NCBI RefSeq assembly: GCF_000238595.1
Contig: NZ_AGTS01000047.1
Span: 32,027 to 96,026 of the forward strand
DNA from: Acidovorax sp. NO-1
Lineage (GTDB): Bacteria; Pseudomonadota; Gammaproteobacteria; Burkholderiales; Burkholderiaceae_C
Direction of reading: 5' to 3'
DNA: 64,000 nt
The notes under the pieces are model-generated. The model was not told where the DNA came from. It saw only the letters and a list, made by a program, of their open reading frames with translations, and ran no database searches. Shown here piece after piece: positions 42,195-50,313 of this stretch (the stretch's first letter is position 1; each line of letters begins with the position of its first letter). The translations under genes were made by a program, and so were the position numbers.

Positions 42195-43208
42195 ATGCGC
42201 GATTCCAGCACCACACCGCCCGAAGTCTCGATTGTGGTGCCCATTTATAACGAACTCGAGAATCTTCCCGACTTGGTCGAGCGCATTCACGGGGCAATGG
42301 CCACCCAGCCCCTGAGCTTCGAGCTGATTGCGGTAGACGACGGCTCCAGCGACGGAAGTGCTGCCCGCCTGCGCGATCTCACCGACGGCCGGCCCTGGCT
42401 GCGCGCGGTGTGCCTGGTACGCAACTACGGCCAGTCGGCCGCCCTGCAGGCGGGTTTTGACCGGGTCCGCGGCCGCTATGTGGTCACGCTGGACGCCGAC
42501 CTGCAAAACGAGCCCCAGGACATCCCCCTGCTGCTGCAGCGCCTGGAGACCGACCCCGACGTGGACATGGTGTCGGGCTGGCGCCACCAGCGGCAGGACA
42601 AGGCCCTGTCGCGACGCCTGCCCTCCATGCTGGCCAACCGGCTCATTTCGCGCAGCACCGGCGTGCACCTGCACGACTACGGCTGCGCGCTCAAGGCCTA
42701 CCGCCGCCCCATCATCGACCGCATCCGCCTGTATGGCGAGCTGCACCGGTTCATCCCCTCGCTGGCCAAAGAAGCCGGCGCACGCATCACCGAAGTGCCG
42801 GTGCGCCACCACGCCCGCACCCGGGGCGTTTCCAAATACGGCATCGACCGCACCTTCCGCGTGATCCTGGACCTGATGTTGATTGTGTTCTTCATGCGCT
42901 ATCGCCACAGGCCGCTGCACGCCTTTGGCGGCATGGGCCTGTGGCTGGCCACGCCGGGCCTGCTGATGCTGGCCTGGCTCGCGGGGCTCAAGCTGCTGGG
43001 GCACGATGTGGGCGGGCGGCCGCTGCTGATAACGGGCGTGATGCTGCTGCTGATGGGGCTGCAGCTCATCGTGGCCGGTCTGGTGGGCGAGATGCTGATC
43101 CGCATCTACCACGAAGGCCGGGGGCAGCCCCAGTTTTACGCGCACGAGCACGACCCACTGGCCGACACAGCCCCTGCAGCCGGCCCACCTGACGCCCCGC
43201 TGGCATGA
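42195..43208 (+). CDS. GT2 polyprenyl-phosphate glycosyltransferase (ArnC/RgtE/GtrB-like)
   Basis: A 337-residue enzyme: a cytoplasmic GT-A domain (VSIVVPIYNELENLPDLVE, AVDDGSSDGS, TLDADLQNEPQDIP) followed by two transmembrane helices near 235-305. This is the layout of ArnC, GtrB, DPM1 and RgtE, which transfer a sugar from a nucleotide to undecaprenyl (or dodecaprenyl) phosphate. Divergent from the GT39-epimerase-ugd operon across 150 bases. With UDP-galacturonate or UDP-glucuronate made next door, a uronosyl-phospholipid is the most economical product, an inference. Overlaps the next gene by ATGA. Confidence 0.9.
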   Translation: MRDSSTTPPEVSIVVPIYNELENLPDLVERIHGAMATQPLSFELIAVDDGSSDGSAARLRDLTDGRPWLRAVCLVRNYGQSAALQAGFDRVRGRYVVTLDADLQNEPQDIPLLLQRLETDPDVDMVSGWRHQRQDKALSRRLPSMLANRLISRSTGVHLHDYGCALKAYRRPIIDRIRLYGELHRFIPSLAKEAGARITEVPVRHHARTRGVSKYGIDRTFRVILDLMLIVFFMRYRHRPLHAFGGMGLWLATPGLLMLAWLAGLKLLGHDVGGRPLLITGVMLLLMGLQLIVAGLVGEMLIRIYHEGRGQPQFYAHEHDPLADTAPAAGPPDAPLA

Positions 43209-44143
43209 GCCGCGCCCACAAGGCCCTGCTGCGCGGGCTGCTGGGTCTGGGCCTCTTGCTGGGCGTGGTGGTGCTGGCGGATCTTTCGCAGCTGTGGCAG
43301 CGGCTGCGACAGGCGCAGCCGTTGTGGCTTCTGGCGGGGCTGGCGCTGGCGCTGGCATCCAACATCGTGTCCGCCCTGCGCTGGCGGGCGCTGGTGCAGT
43401 GGCTGGGAGCCGCGATGCCCTGCCGGTCTGCGCTGCGCTGGTACTTCCAGGCCATGGGCCTGAACGCCCTGCTGCCCGGCGCCGTGGTGGGCGGCGACGT
43501 GTACCGGGCGGTGGCCTTGCGGCAAAGCGGCGAGAGTGCCATGGCGGCCAGTGCCTCGGTCGTGCTGGATCGGCTCAGCGGGGTCTGGATGCTGTGCGTG
43601 CTCGGTGCCCTGGGTGCGCTGGCCTCGGCCGCGGTGCTGGCGCCCTGGGCGGGGGTGCCTGCCTGGGCCCTGGCCGGCCTGGCAGGCTTGGCCGCCGGCC
43701 TGGGGCTGGTGCTGCCCTGGGCCGGCATGCGGCATTTGCGCCGCCGCAAAGCGCCCCCGCACCGCTGGCTGGCCGCGCTGCACACGCTGGCCAACCAGCC
43801 CGATACGGGGCAGCGGCTGCTGCGCCAGGCGCTGGCATCCATGGCGGTGCAGGTGCTGTCGGCCGCCGCACTGGCAGCGGGTGCATGGGCCCTGGGGGTG
43901 CAGGCAACCTGGTCGGCCTGGGTCTTTGCCATGGCGCCCATCTTTTTGCTGGCTGCGCTGCCCGTCAGCGTCGGGGGCTGGGGCACCCGCGAGGCCGCCG
44001 CCGTGCTGGCGCTGGCGCCCTTTGGCGTGGATGCCGCCGGCGCCGTGGGTGCGGCCCTGGTGTATGGCCTGTATGGACTGGTGCAGGGCGGCGCAGGCGC
44101 GCTGGCGTTCGGCATCGGTGCCACGCGGGACAACCATCCGTAG
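43205..44143 (+). CDS. Flippase-like UPF0104/LPG synthase TM-domain protein
   Basis: A 312-residue protein with about eight helices. Family traits are LALASNIVSALRWRALVQ, YFQAMGLNALLPGAVVGGDVYRAV, ASASVVLDRLSGVW and LPVSVGGWGTREAAAVL. Homologues have been proposed to flip lipid-linked sugars. Coupled by ATGA to the GT2 gene, it is well placed to move the polyprenyl-phosphate sugar to the periplasmic face for the GT39 enzyme. Confidence 0.85.
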   Translation: MSRAHKALLRGLLGLGLLLGVVVLADLSQLWQRLRQAQPLWLLAGLALALASNIVSALRWRALVQWLGAAMPCRSALRWYFQAMGLNALLPGAVVGGDVYRAVALRQSGESAMAASASVVLDRLSGVWMLCVLGALGALASAAVLAPWAGVPAWALAGLAGLAAGLGLVLPWAGMRHLRRRKAPPHRWLAALHTLANQPDTGQRLLRQALASMAVQVLSAAALAAGAWALGVQATWSAWVFAMAPIFLLAALPVSVGGWGTREAAAVLALAPFGVDAAGAVGAALVYGLYGLVQGGAGALAFGIGATRDNHP

Positions 44144-44230
44144 CGCCGAACCATGGGCAACGCTGGCACGCTGCCCCCGCCCTCGCGGGCACGGCTGCCG
44201 GACCCGCCGCCACCCACAAAACATCACTTT

Positions 44231-44290
44231 GATGGTAGAAAGTGGTCCTAACGCTTGTCAAAAAAGCGCTACCAGCTATTTATTTCATAG
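44231..44290 (-). repeat. Family A short repeat upstream of the TRAP receptor gene
   Basis: Minus-strand copy: ATAGCTGGTAGCGCTTTTTTG, then CAAGCGTTAGGACCAC. It ends about ten bases before the dctP-like ribosome binding site. Confidence 0.82.
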
Positions 44291-44302
44291 TAAGGAGACT
44301 CC

Positions 44303-45340
44303 ATGAAACTGCGCACCTTCCTCACCACCGCCCTGGCCGCTGCCGCCGCCCTCGCCTTCACGGCGCCAGCCGCCATCGCACAGACGGCGTACAAGAGCGA
44401 GTACCGCATGTCGCTGGTGCTGGGCCCCGCGTTCCCATGGGGCAAGGGCGGCGAGCTGTGGGCCAACAAGGTCCGCGAGCGCACCAATGGCCGCATCAAC
44501 ATCAAGCTCTACCCCGGCGTGTCGCTGATCCAGGGCGACCAGACGCGTGAATTCAGCGCGCTGCGCCAGGGCGTGATCGACATGGCCGTGGGCTCCACCA
44601 TCAACTGGTCGCCCCAGGTCAAGCAGCTCAACCTGTTCTCGCTGCCTTTCCTGTTCCCCGACTACGCCGCGGTCGATGCCGTGACGCAGGGTGACGTGGG
44701 CAAGAGCATATTTGCCACGCTGGACAAAGCCGGTGTGGTGCCGCTGGCCTGGGGCGAAAACGGCTACCGCGAAATCTCCAACTCCAAGCTGGCCATCAAG
44801 AGCCCCGCCGACCTCAAGGGCCTGAAAATCCGCGTGGTGGGCTCGCCCCTGTTCCTGGACACCTTCACCGCCCTGGGCGCCAACCCCACGCAGATGAGCT
44901 GGGCCGATGCCCAGCCCGCCTTTGCCAGCGGCGCCGTGGACGGGCAGGAAAACCCCTTGTCCATCTTCACCGCCGCCAAGCTGCACAGCGTGGCGCAAAA
45001 GCACATCACGCTGTGGGGCTACGTGAACGACCCGCTGATCTTTGTGGTGAACAAGGAAGTGTGGAACAGCTGGACCCCGGCCGACCGGGAGATCGTCAAG
45101 CAAGCCGCCATCGACGCCGGCAAGGAAGAAATCGCTCTCGCCCGCAAGGGCGTGGTCGAAGCCGACAAACCTCTGCTCAAAGACATCGCCGCACTGGGTG
45201 TGACGGTGACCCAGCTGAGCCCCGCCGAACGCGCCGCCTTTGTGAAGGCCACACGCCCTGTATATGACAAGTGGAAGGGCCAGATTGGTGCCGACCTGGT
45301 GACCTCGGCCGAGAAGGCGATTGCGGCCCGCAAGCAATAA
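44303..45340 (+). CDS. TRAP transporter periplasmic receptor DctP-like
   Basis: A 345-residue solute receptor. Signal peptide MKLRTFLTTALAAAAALAFT through AIA, start set by AAGGAGA. Family features: GGELWANKVRERTNGRINIKLYPG, LPFLFPDYAAVDAV, the carboxylate-binding arginine in LKGLKIRVVGSPLFLDTF, and SGAVDGQENPLSIF. No TRAP permease genes adjoin it, so it either partners the DctQM pair at 36219-38077 or another system. Monocistronic: terminator follows. Confidence 0.93.
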   Translation: MKLRTFLTTALAAAAALAFTAPAAIAQTAYKSEYRMSLVLGPAFPWGKGGELWANKVRERTNGRINIKLYPGVSLIQGDQTREFSALRQGVIDMAVGSTINWSPQVKQLNLFSLPFLFPDYAAVDAVTQGDVGKSIFATLDKAGVVPLAWGENGYREISNSKLAIKSPADLKGLKIRVVGSPLFLDTFTALGANPTQMSWADAQPAFASGAVDGQENPLSIFTAAKLHSVAQKHITLWGYVNDPLIFVVNKEVWNSWTPADREIVKQAAIDAGKEEIALARKGVVEADKPLLKDIAALGVTVTQLSPAERAAFVKATRPVYDKWKGQIGADLVTSAEKAIAARKQ

Positions 45341-45371
45341 GTCAGGCGCTGGTTCGCCAAAGCCTCCAACA

Positions 45372-45396
45372 AAAGCCCCGCTCGCGGGGCTTTTTG
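45372..45396 (+). terminator. Intrinsic terminator after the TRAP receptor gene
   Basis: AAAGCCCCG-CTCG-CGGGGCTTTTT, 32 bases after the stop. Confidence 0.9.
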
Positions 45397-45435
45397 CTGT
45401 CGCTGGATCGTTGCAGGGTGCGAGCCATTTGCTTC

Positions 45436-45490
45436 ACTATTGATAGCTTTCAACGCTTACCAATAAAGCGCCAGCGGCACTTTTCATCTA
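45436..45490 (+). repeat. Family A short repeat at the 3' end of the MazG-like gene
   Basis: TTGATAGCTTTCAACGCTT, loop, AAAGCGCCAGCGGCACTTTTC. The stop codon of the minus-strand MazG-like gene lies at its right margin. Confidence 0.82.
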
Positions 45491-45844
45491 AATTTCACGA
45501 CCACCCACGGCTACACCCCCATCGCGCGGCGCCGGGTGTTTGACGGCGTTCTTGCGCAGCTTGTTCTCCACCGCCTGCGCCAGGTCCACACCCGCGTGGT
45601 CTGCCAGCTGCAGCAAGTACAGGAGCACATCGGCAACCTCATCGGCAATGGGCTCCGTGAGCGCCGGGTCATCACGTACCGCCCGCGACTGCTCGGGGGT
45701 CATCCACTGAAAAATCTCGGTCAGTTCCGCCGCTTCCACCATCAGCGCCATCGCCAGGTTCTTGGGGGTGTGAAACGGCTGCCACTGCCGCTCGGCGGCA
45801 AAGGCGCGCAGCCGCGCCTGCAAGGCATCGACATCCAGAGACAT
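45488..45844 (-). CDS. MazG-like nucleotide pyrophosphohydrolase
   Basis: A 118-residue all-alpha NTP pyrophosphatase of the MazG/RS21-C6 (dCTPase) type. The magnesium-binding pattern is E37, E40 and E43 in MVEAAELTEIFQW, with E69 and D72 in IADEVADVLLYLLQLAD. Single-domain length fits enzymes that sanitise dCTP or modified nucleotides. Flanked on both sides by family A repeats. Confidence 0.88.
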   Translation of the reverse strand: MSLDVDALQARLRAFAAERQWQPFHTPKNLAMALMVEAAELTEIFQWMTPEQSRAVRDDPALTEPIADEVADVLLYLLQLADHAGVDLAQAVENKLRKNAVKHPAPRDGGVAVGGREI

Positions 45845-45851
45845 TGCAAAA

Positions 45852-45911
45852 ACTCCTGATTTGATAGCTGCTCGCGCTTATCTGTAGAGCGCTAGAGCCA
45901 CTTTTCATTCA
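45852..45911 (+). repeat. Family A short repeat between MazG-like and hydroxyacid dehydrogenase genes
   Basis: TTGATAGCTGCTCGCGCTTA, loop, AGAGCGCTAGAGCCACTTTTC. It is the second copy within 420 bases; both end with CACTTTTCAT. Confidence 0.85.
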
Positions 45912-45915
45912 AACT

Positions 45916-46848
45916 TCAGAGCGGAGACACCGGCGCCTCGCCTGCCAGATGGCGGCGAGCGTTTTCCAGGAAACGGTCCACCGAGGCCTGCACCGCCTCG
46001 GGCGACCAGCCCGCCACGTGGGGTGTGAGCACCACGCTGTCCAGGTCCAGCAGCTCGGCCGGGGGCGCGGGCTCGCTCTCGTACACATCCAGGCCTGCTG
46101 CCGCAATGCGGCCTTCGCGCAGCGCGGCGGCCAGGGCGGCGGTGTCGATCACGCTGCCGCGTGCGATGTTGACCACCACGCCGCGCGGGCCCAGCGCGTT
46201 CAGCACGTCTGCGTTGACCAGGTGCCGGGTAGCAGCGCCACCCGGCGTGGCGACCACGAGGAAGTCCGCCCATGCGGCAAGCGCCGCCACATCGGCAAAG
46301 TAGCGATACGGCACATCGGTGCGCGCGCTGCGGTTGTGGTAGCCCACCTCGATCTCGAAGCCCAGCGCGCGCTGTGCGATCTTCTTGCCGATGGTGCCCA
46401 GGCCGATGATGCCCAGCCGCTTGTGCGACACGTTGGGCGGCAGCGGCAAGGCCGTGCGCCAGATGCCGGCGCGCGTGGCCTTGTCCAGCGGCAGGATGCG
46501 GCGCTGCGCGGCAATCAGCAGGCCCCAGGTGTGGTCGGCCACGCAGTCGTCGTTGGTGCCCGCGCCCGTGGCCACCACGATGCCGCGCGCCTTGGCGTGG
46601 GCCACGGCGATGTTCTCGTAGCCCGCGCCCAGCGCGCAAATCAGCGTGAGCGCAGGCAGCGCATCGATCTGCGTCGGGCTCAGGCCCACGGCACCGATGG
46701 TGAGCACCACCCGCACGCGGCTGCCGTGCTGCGCGATCGCGGCCGCGGCCTGCGGCACGTCGGGCGCGTAGATCACTTCAAAGGTCTGGGCCATCTGGGC
46801 GATGTGCTCTTCAGACAAAAACATGAGGGCAAGAAGGACGGGCTTCAT
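45916..46848 (-). CDS. D-2-hydroxyacid dehydrogenase (GhrB/hydroxypyruvate reductase type)
   Basis: A 310-residue NAD(P)-dependent dehydrogenase. The nucleotide motif is LGIIGLGTIGKKIAQRA (G149-G154), and the catalytic triad is R230 (NIARGSVID), E259 (DVYESEP) and H277 (LTPHVAGWS). The pocket segment ALGAGYENI is typical of the glyoxylate/hydroxypyruvate reductase branch. HNRSART after the second strand, with an arginine rather than an acidic residue, suggests NADPH preference. Substrate assignment is not certain. Confidence 0.9.
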   Translation of the reverse strand: MKPVLLALMFLSEEHIAQMAQTFEVIYAPDVPQAAAAIAQHGSRVRVVLTIGAVGLSPTQIDALPALTLICALGAGYENIAVAHAKARGIVVATGAGTNDDCVADHTWGLLIAAQRRILPLDKATRAGIWRTALPLPPNVSHKRLGIIGLGTIGKKIAQRALGFEIEVGYHNRSARTDVPYRYFADVAALAAWADFLVVATPGGAATRHLVNADVLNALGPRGVVVNIARGSVIDTAALAAALREGRIAAAGLDVYESEPAPPAELLDLDSVVLTPHVAGWSPEAVQASVDRFLENARRHLAGEAPVSPL

Positions 46849-47019
46849 GGGTCAGTGCAATATCAACAATAAAAATCTGCGAGAACCAGCGCGGAGCAGT
46901 CTGCGCCACCTACCTCCGCGCGGAGCGGGTAAAACTGGCGCAGTCCCGGCGAGAGACGCCTGGCAAGGGCCGCCCCGCAGCGATGGCGTCGTCCCCCTCA
47001 GGGGCTGAGTGCCGCGGCT

Positions 47020-47043
47020 CCAGGCCTGCCTGTGCAGGCCTGG
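47020..47043 (-). terminator. Strong hairpin downstream of the Atm1-type gene
   Basis: CCAGGCCTGC and GCAGGCCTGG form a perfect 10-base stem with a 4-base loop, 16 bases after the ABC exporter stop. There is no U-tract, so it may act as an RNA 3'-end stabiliser or Rho-assisted stop. The rest of 46849-47058 shows no gene. Confidence 0.5.
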
Positions 47044-47058
47044 ACGGCACCGAGGCAG

Positions 47059-48912
47059 CTATGGCGACTCAGGGGGGGCCTCCTGCTGCAGCGACCACAT
47101 GCTGGCGTAGCGGCCGCCCTGGGCCAGCAGTTGCGCGTGCGTGCCGCGTTCGATGATGCGGCCGGCGTCCATGACCAGGATTTCGTGCGCGTCCACCACC
47201 GTGGACAGACGGTGCGCAATCACCAGTGCAGTCTTGTTCTGCGCCACGCCCTGCAGCTCGGCCTGGATGGCGCGCTCGTTGGCCGAGTCCAGCGCGCTGG
47301 TGGCCTCGTCAAAGATCAGGATCGGCGGGTTCTTGAGCAGGGTGCGGGCAATCGCCACGCGCTGCTTTTCGCCACCCGAGAGCTTGAGCCCGCGCTCTCC
47401 CACCATGGTGGCGTAGCCCTTGGGGGTGCTGGCGATGAAGTCGTGGATGCGCGCGGCGCGGGCGGCGGCTTCGATCTCGTCCTGGCTGGCGCCGGGGCGG
47501 CCGTAGGCAATGTTGTAGGCCACAGTGTCATTGAAGAGCACGGTGTCCTGCGGCACGATGCCAATGGCCTGGCGCACACTGGCCTGCGTCACGCTGCGGA
47601 TCTCCTGCCCCGCAATGGAGATGCGGCCTTGCTGGATGTCGTAGAAGCGAAACAGCAGCCTGGCCAGTGTGGACTTGCCCGAACCCGAAGGTCCCACCAC
47701 CGCCACCGTCTTGCCCGCCGGGATCTCGAAGCTGATGCCCTGCAAGATGGGACGGCCCGTGCTCATGTCGTTGCCCTTGCGGGTTTCGTACGAAAAATGC
47801 ACGTCCTCAAAACGCACCGCGGGCTGGCTGAGGCCCGTCAGTGGCTGGGCGCCCGGCGCATCGGCCACTTCACGCTCCTTGTCCATCAGGGTGAACATCT
47901 TGTCCAGGTCGGTCAGGCTCTGCTTGATCTCGCGGTAGATCACGCCCAGAAAGTTGAGCGGGATGTACAGCTGGATCATGAAGGCATTGACCATGACGAG
48001 GTCGCCCAGCGTCATGCGCCCATCGACCACGCCCTGCGTGGCGCGCCAGAGCATGGCCACCAACCCCACGGCAATGATGAGCTGCTGGCCGGTGTTGAGC
48101 ATGGACAGCGTGGTCTGGCTCTTGAGGCGCGCACGGCGCAGGCGCTCCAGGCTCTCGTCGTAGCGGCGGGCTTCGAAGGCTTCGTTGTTGAAGTACTTCA
48201 CCGTCTCGTAGTTCAGCAGCGAATCCACCGCCTTGGTGTGCGCGGCCGAGTCGAATTCGTTGGCCTCGCGGCGGAACTTGGTGCGCCACTCGGTCACCAG
48301 CACGGTGTAGGTGATGTACAGCACCAGGGCGGCCAGCGTGATCCAGGCAAACCAGGCGTCGAACTTCACGGCCAGCACGCTCAGCACCAGGATCACCTCG
48401 ATCAGCGTGGCAAACACGTTGAACAGCGAGAAGGAAATCAGTGATTCGATGCCCCGCACGCCACGCTCGATGTCGCGGGTCATCCCGCCAGTCTGGCGCT
48501 CCAGGTGAAAGCGCAGGCTGAGCGCATGCAGGTGCTCGAACGTCTGCAGCGCAATGGAGCGCGCCGCGCCCTGCGTGGCCTTGGCAAACACCAGCTCGCG
48601 CAGCTCGGTGAACAGCGACGTGGACAGGCGCAGCGCGCCGTACGCCACGAGCAGCCCCACCGGCACCACGAGCAGCGTGGCCGGGTCACCGGGCTTGAAG
48701 TTCATGGAATCCACCAGCGTCTTGAGCAGCAGGGGCACGCTGACGTTGGCCAGCTTGGCCCCCACCATGAACACGATGGCCGCGATCACGCGCCACTTGT
48801 ACTGCCACAGGTAGGGCAGCAGCCGGTGCAGCGTGGCCCAGTCTGACGTGGCGGGCGCGGAGGGGCCGGGGGTGGAAGGTGCGGCTTCGCCGTGGTGGCG
48901 CATGGGGGACAA
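47059..48912 (-). CDS. Atm1/ABCB7-type half ABC exporter
   Basis: A 617-residue fused transmembrane-ATPase half transporter that works as a homodimer. The membrane domain (about 35-330) has the Atm1-family segments LLKTLVDSMNF, LRELVFAKATQGAARSIA, LDFLHALSLRFHLERQTGG-like LSLRFHLERQTGG, and YETVKYFNNEAFE. The ATPase carries [26 protein letters not shown] and ILIFDEATSALDS. Atm1 proteins export glutathione-derived sulfur compounds or metal-glutathione complexes. A start at 48912 or 48903 is possible. Divergent from the YciA-like gene. Confidence 0.9.
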   Translation of the reverse strand: MSPMRHHGEAAPSTPGPSAPATSDWATLHRLLPYLWQYKWRVIAAIVFMVGAKLANVSVPLLLKTLVDSMNFKPGDPATLLVVPVGLLVAYGALRLSTSLFTELRELVFAKATQGAARSIALQTFEHLHALSLRFHLERQTGGMTRDIERGVRGIESLISFSLFNVFATLIEVILVLSVLAVKFDAWFAWITLAALVLYITYTVLVTEWRTKFRREANEFDSAAHTKAVDSLLNYETVKYFNNEAFEARRYDESLERLRRARLKSQTTLSMLNTGQQLIIAVGLVAMLWRATQGVVDGRMTLGDLVMVNAFMIQLYIPLNFLGVIYREIKQSLTDLDKMFTLMDKEREVADAPGAQPLTGLSQPAVRFEDVHFSYETRKGNDMSTGRPILQGISFEIPAGKTVAVVGPSGSGKSTLARLLFRFYDIQQGRISIAGQEIRSVTQASVRQAIGIVPQDTVLFNDTVAYNIAYGRPGASQDEIEAAARAARIHDFIASTPKGYATMVGERGLKLSGGEKQRVAIARTLLKNPPILIFDEATSALDSANERAIQAELQGVAQNKTALVIAHRLSTVVDAHEILVMDAGRIIERGTHAQLLAQGGRYASMWSLQQEAPPESP

Positions 48913-49034
48913 TTCCAGGTGTTGTTGTTATTACCGACCCGGCTGACGCCAAGGTGGTTTTTCTGCAGGCCAGCCGCCGCCGGAAACCCGTGGTTCCCAT
49001 TCGTCTGGCTCAGCCCCAACCCGAGATTGTGCCC

Positions 49035-49457
49035 ATGTCTGCTGTTTTCAGCCCACCACCCGCCGCATTACCCACCGACAAGGAGCTGGTGCTCAAAGTG
49101 ATCCCCATGCCCGCCGACACCAACGGCAATGGCGACATCTTTGGGGGCTGGGTGATGGCGCAGGTGGACCTGGCGGGCTCTGTGCTGCCAGCGCGCTACA
49201 TCCAAGGCCGCATGGCCACGGTGGCGGTCAATGAATTCATCTTCAAGCAGCCCGTGCGGGTGGGCGACATCCTGTCGTTCTTCTCGGCCATCACGCGGGT
49301 GGGCAACACCTCGGTCACCGTGGAGGTGGAGGTGTATGCCGAACGGTTCACCGATCAGGGAAGGTATGTGAAAGTCACCGAGGCGCGGTTGACCTATGTC
49401 GCCATCGATGAGCAGGGCAGGCCGCGCCCGGTGCCCCGGCACAACGCGCCTGCGTAA
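49035..49457 (+). CDS. yciA: YciA-like acyl-CoA thioesterase (hotdog fold)
   Basis: A 140-residue hotdog thioesterase. The YciA signature ADTNGNGDIFGGWVMAQVDL carries the catalytic aspartate/asparagine region, followed by AVNEFIFKQPVRVGDI and VEVEVYAERF. Hydrolyses a wide range of acyl-CoAs and may rebalance CoA during the fatty acid or amino acid breakdown encoded elsewhere in the window. The ATG at 49035 fits family N-termini. Confidence 0.9.
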   Translation: MSAVFSPPPAALPTDKELVLKVIPMPADTNGNGDIFGGWVMAQVDLAGSVLPARYIQGRMATVAVNEFIFKQPVRVGDILSFFSAITRVGNTSVTVEVEVYAERFTDQGRYVKVTEARLTYVAIDEQGRPRPVPRHNAPA

Positions 49458-49473
49458 ACCGCCAAAGCGGCCC

Positions 49474-49516
49474 AAGCAGCACAAGCAGCACAGCAGCACA
49501 AGCAGCACAAGCAGCC
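49474..49516. repeat. Nine-base tandem repeat between yciA and bactofilin genes
   Basis: About five units of AAGCAGCAC, the third missing one base, start 17 bases after the yciA stop. The tract lies between convergent genes. Confidence 0.85.
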
Positions 49517-49586
49517 AAAAAAATCATGCTCCGCGCGTGGAGGCGTCCGGCCAACGCGCGGAGCGGGGAGCAGGGTTTGGAGCAGA

Positions 49587-50144
49587 TCAGGCGGCCATGG
49601 CGGCCGGCTCAGCCCTCAAGGGCGCGGCGGCACGCTGGGCGCTGCTGGAGGATGACGCCGGGGAGAAGCCCGCCTCGATCTCGCCCGCCAGCTGCCCGCC
49701 CTCTTCCACCACCAGTTTGCCGTAGCGGATCTTGCCGTTGACCTTGCCGGTGCTGAAGATCACCAGCTTCTGGCGCACGGTGAGCGTACCGTTGAATTCG
49801 CCATGGATTTCGGCAATGTCGATCTCTGCCGAACCCTTGAAGGCGCCGTTCTCCGCGATCTGGATCACGCGCGAATCCATGGTGGCTTCCACGGTGCCTT
49901 CGACCACCAGCGTGTCGCAATCGGTGATCTCCACACCTTTGAGCTTGATGTTGGGGCCTACCGTGAGTTTGCTGCCCGTGCTGTCACTGCTGGCGGACTT
50001 GGGCACGACGGAACTTGGCATGGACTGCGCCGGTGCGGCACTGCTGGCGGCAGCCCCCCCCAGTACGGAGCCTGAACTGGTGCTGCTGCGGGGTTGAAAC
50101 GACTCGGGTTCACGCTTGCCAAAGAAAGGGTTTTGCACGGCCAT
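49587..50144 (-). CDS. Bactofilin (DUF583) cytoskeletal protein
   Basis: A 185-residue bactofilin. The central beta-helical domain runs from about residue 60 to 160 (LTVGPNIKLKGVEITDCDTL, VVEGTVEATMDSRVIQIAE, GAFKGSAEIDIAEIHGEFNG, GTLTVRQKLVIFSTGKVNGK), with the regular hydrophobic spacing of the fold. Both tails are low in complexity: Ser/Ala/Pro-rich N-terminus and Ala/Ser C-terminus, as in other family members. Bactofilins form membrane-associated filaments that localise cell-wall enzymes; the specific role here is unknown. Confidence 0.92.
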   Translation of the reverse strand: MAVQNPFFGKREPESFQPRSSTSSGSVLGGAAASSAAPAQSMPSSVVPKSASSDSTGSKLTVGPNIKLKGVEITDCDTLVVEGTVEATMDSRVIQIAENGAFKGSAEIDIAEIHGEFNGTLTVRQKLVIFSTGKVNGKIRYGKLVVEEGGQLAGEIEAGFSPASSSSSAQRAAAPLRAEPAAMAA

Positions 50145-50313
50145 CAGATCTCCTTGAAAAGAGAGCCATCGTAGGTTTCACATGCCGCGAAAGATGCCTT
50201 CGTTACGCAAGAACGGTAACCAAACGGTTCGATGGTTGCATGCGCTTGCAAGGCTTGCGTGATCACACAACCCGAAGGCCTGCCGCGCCACGCCCCCGGG
50301 GGTGGCTCCCCAC

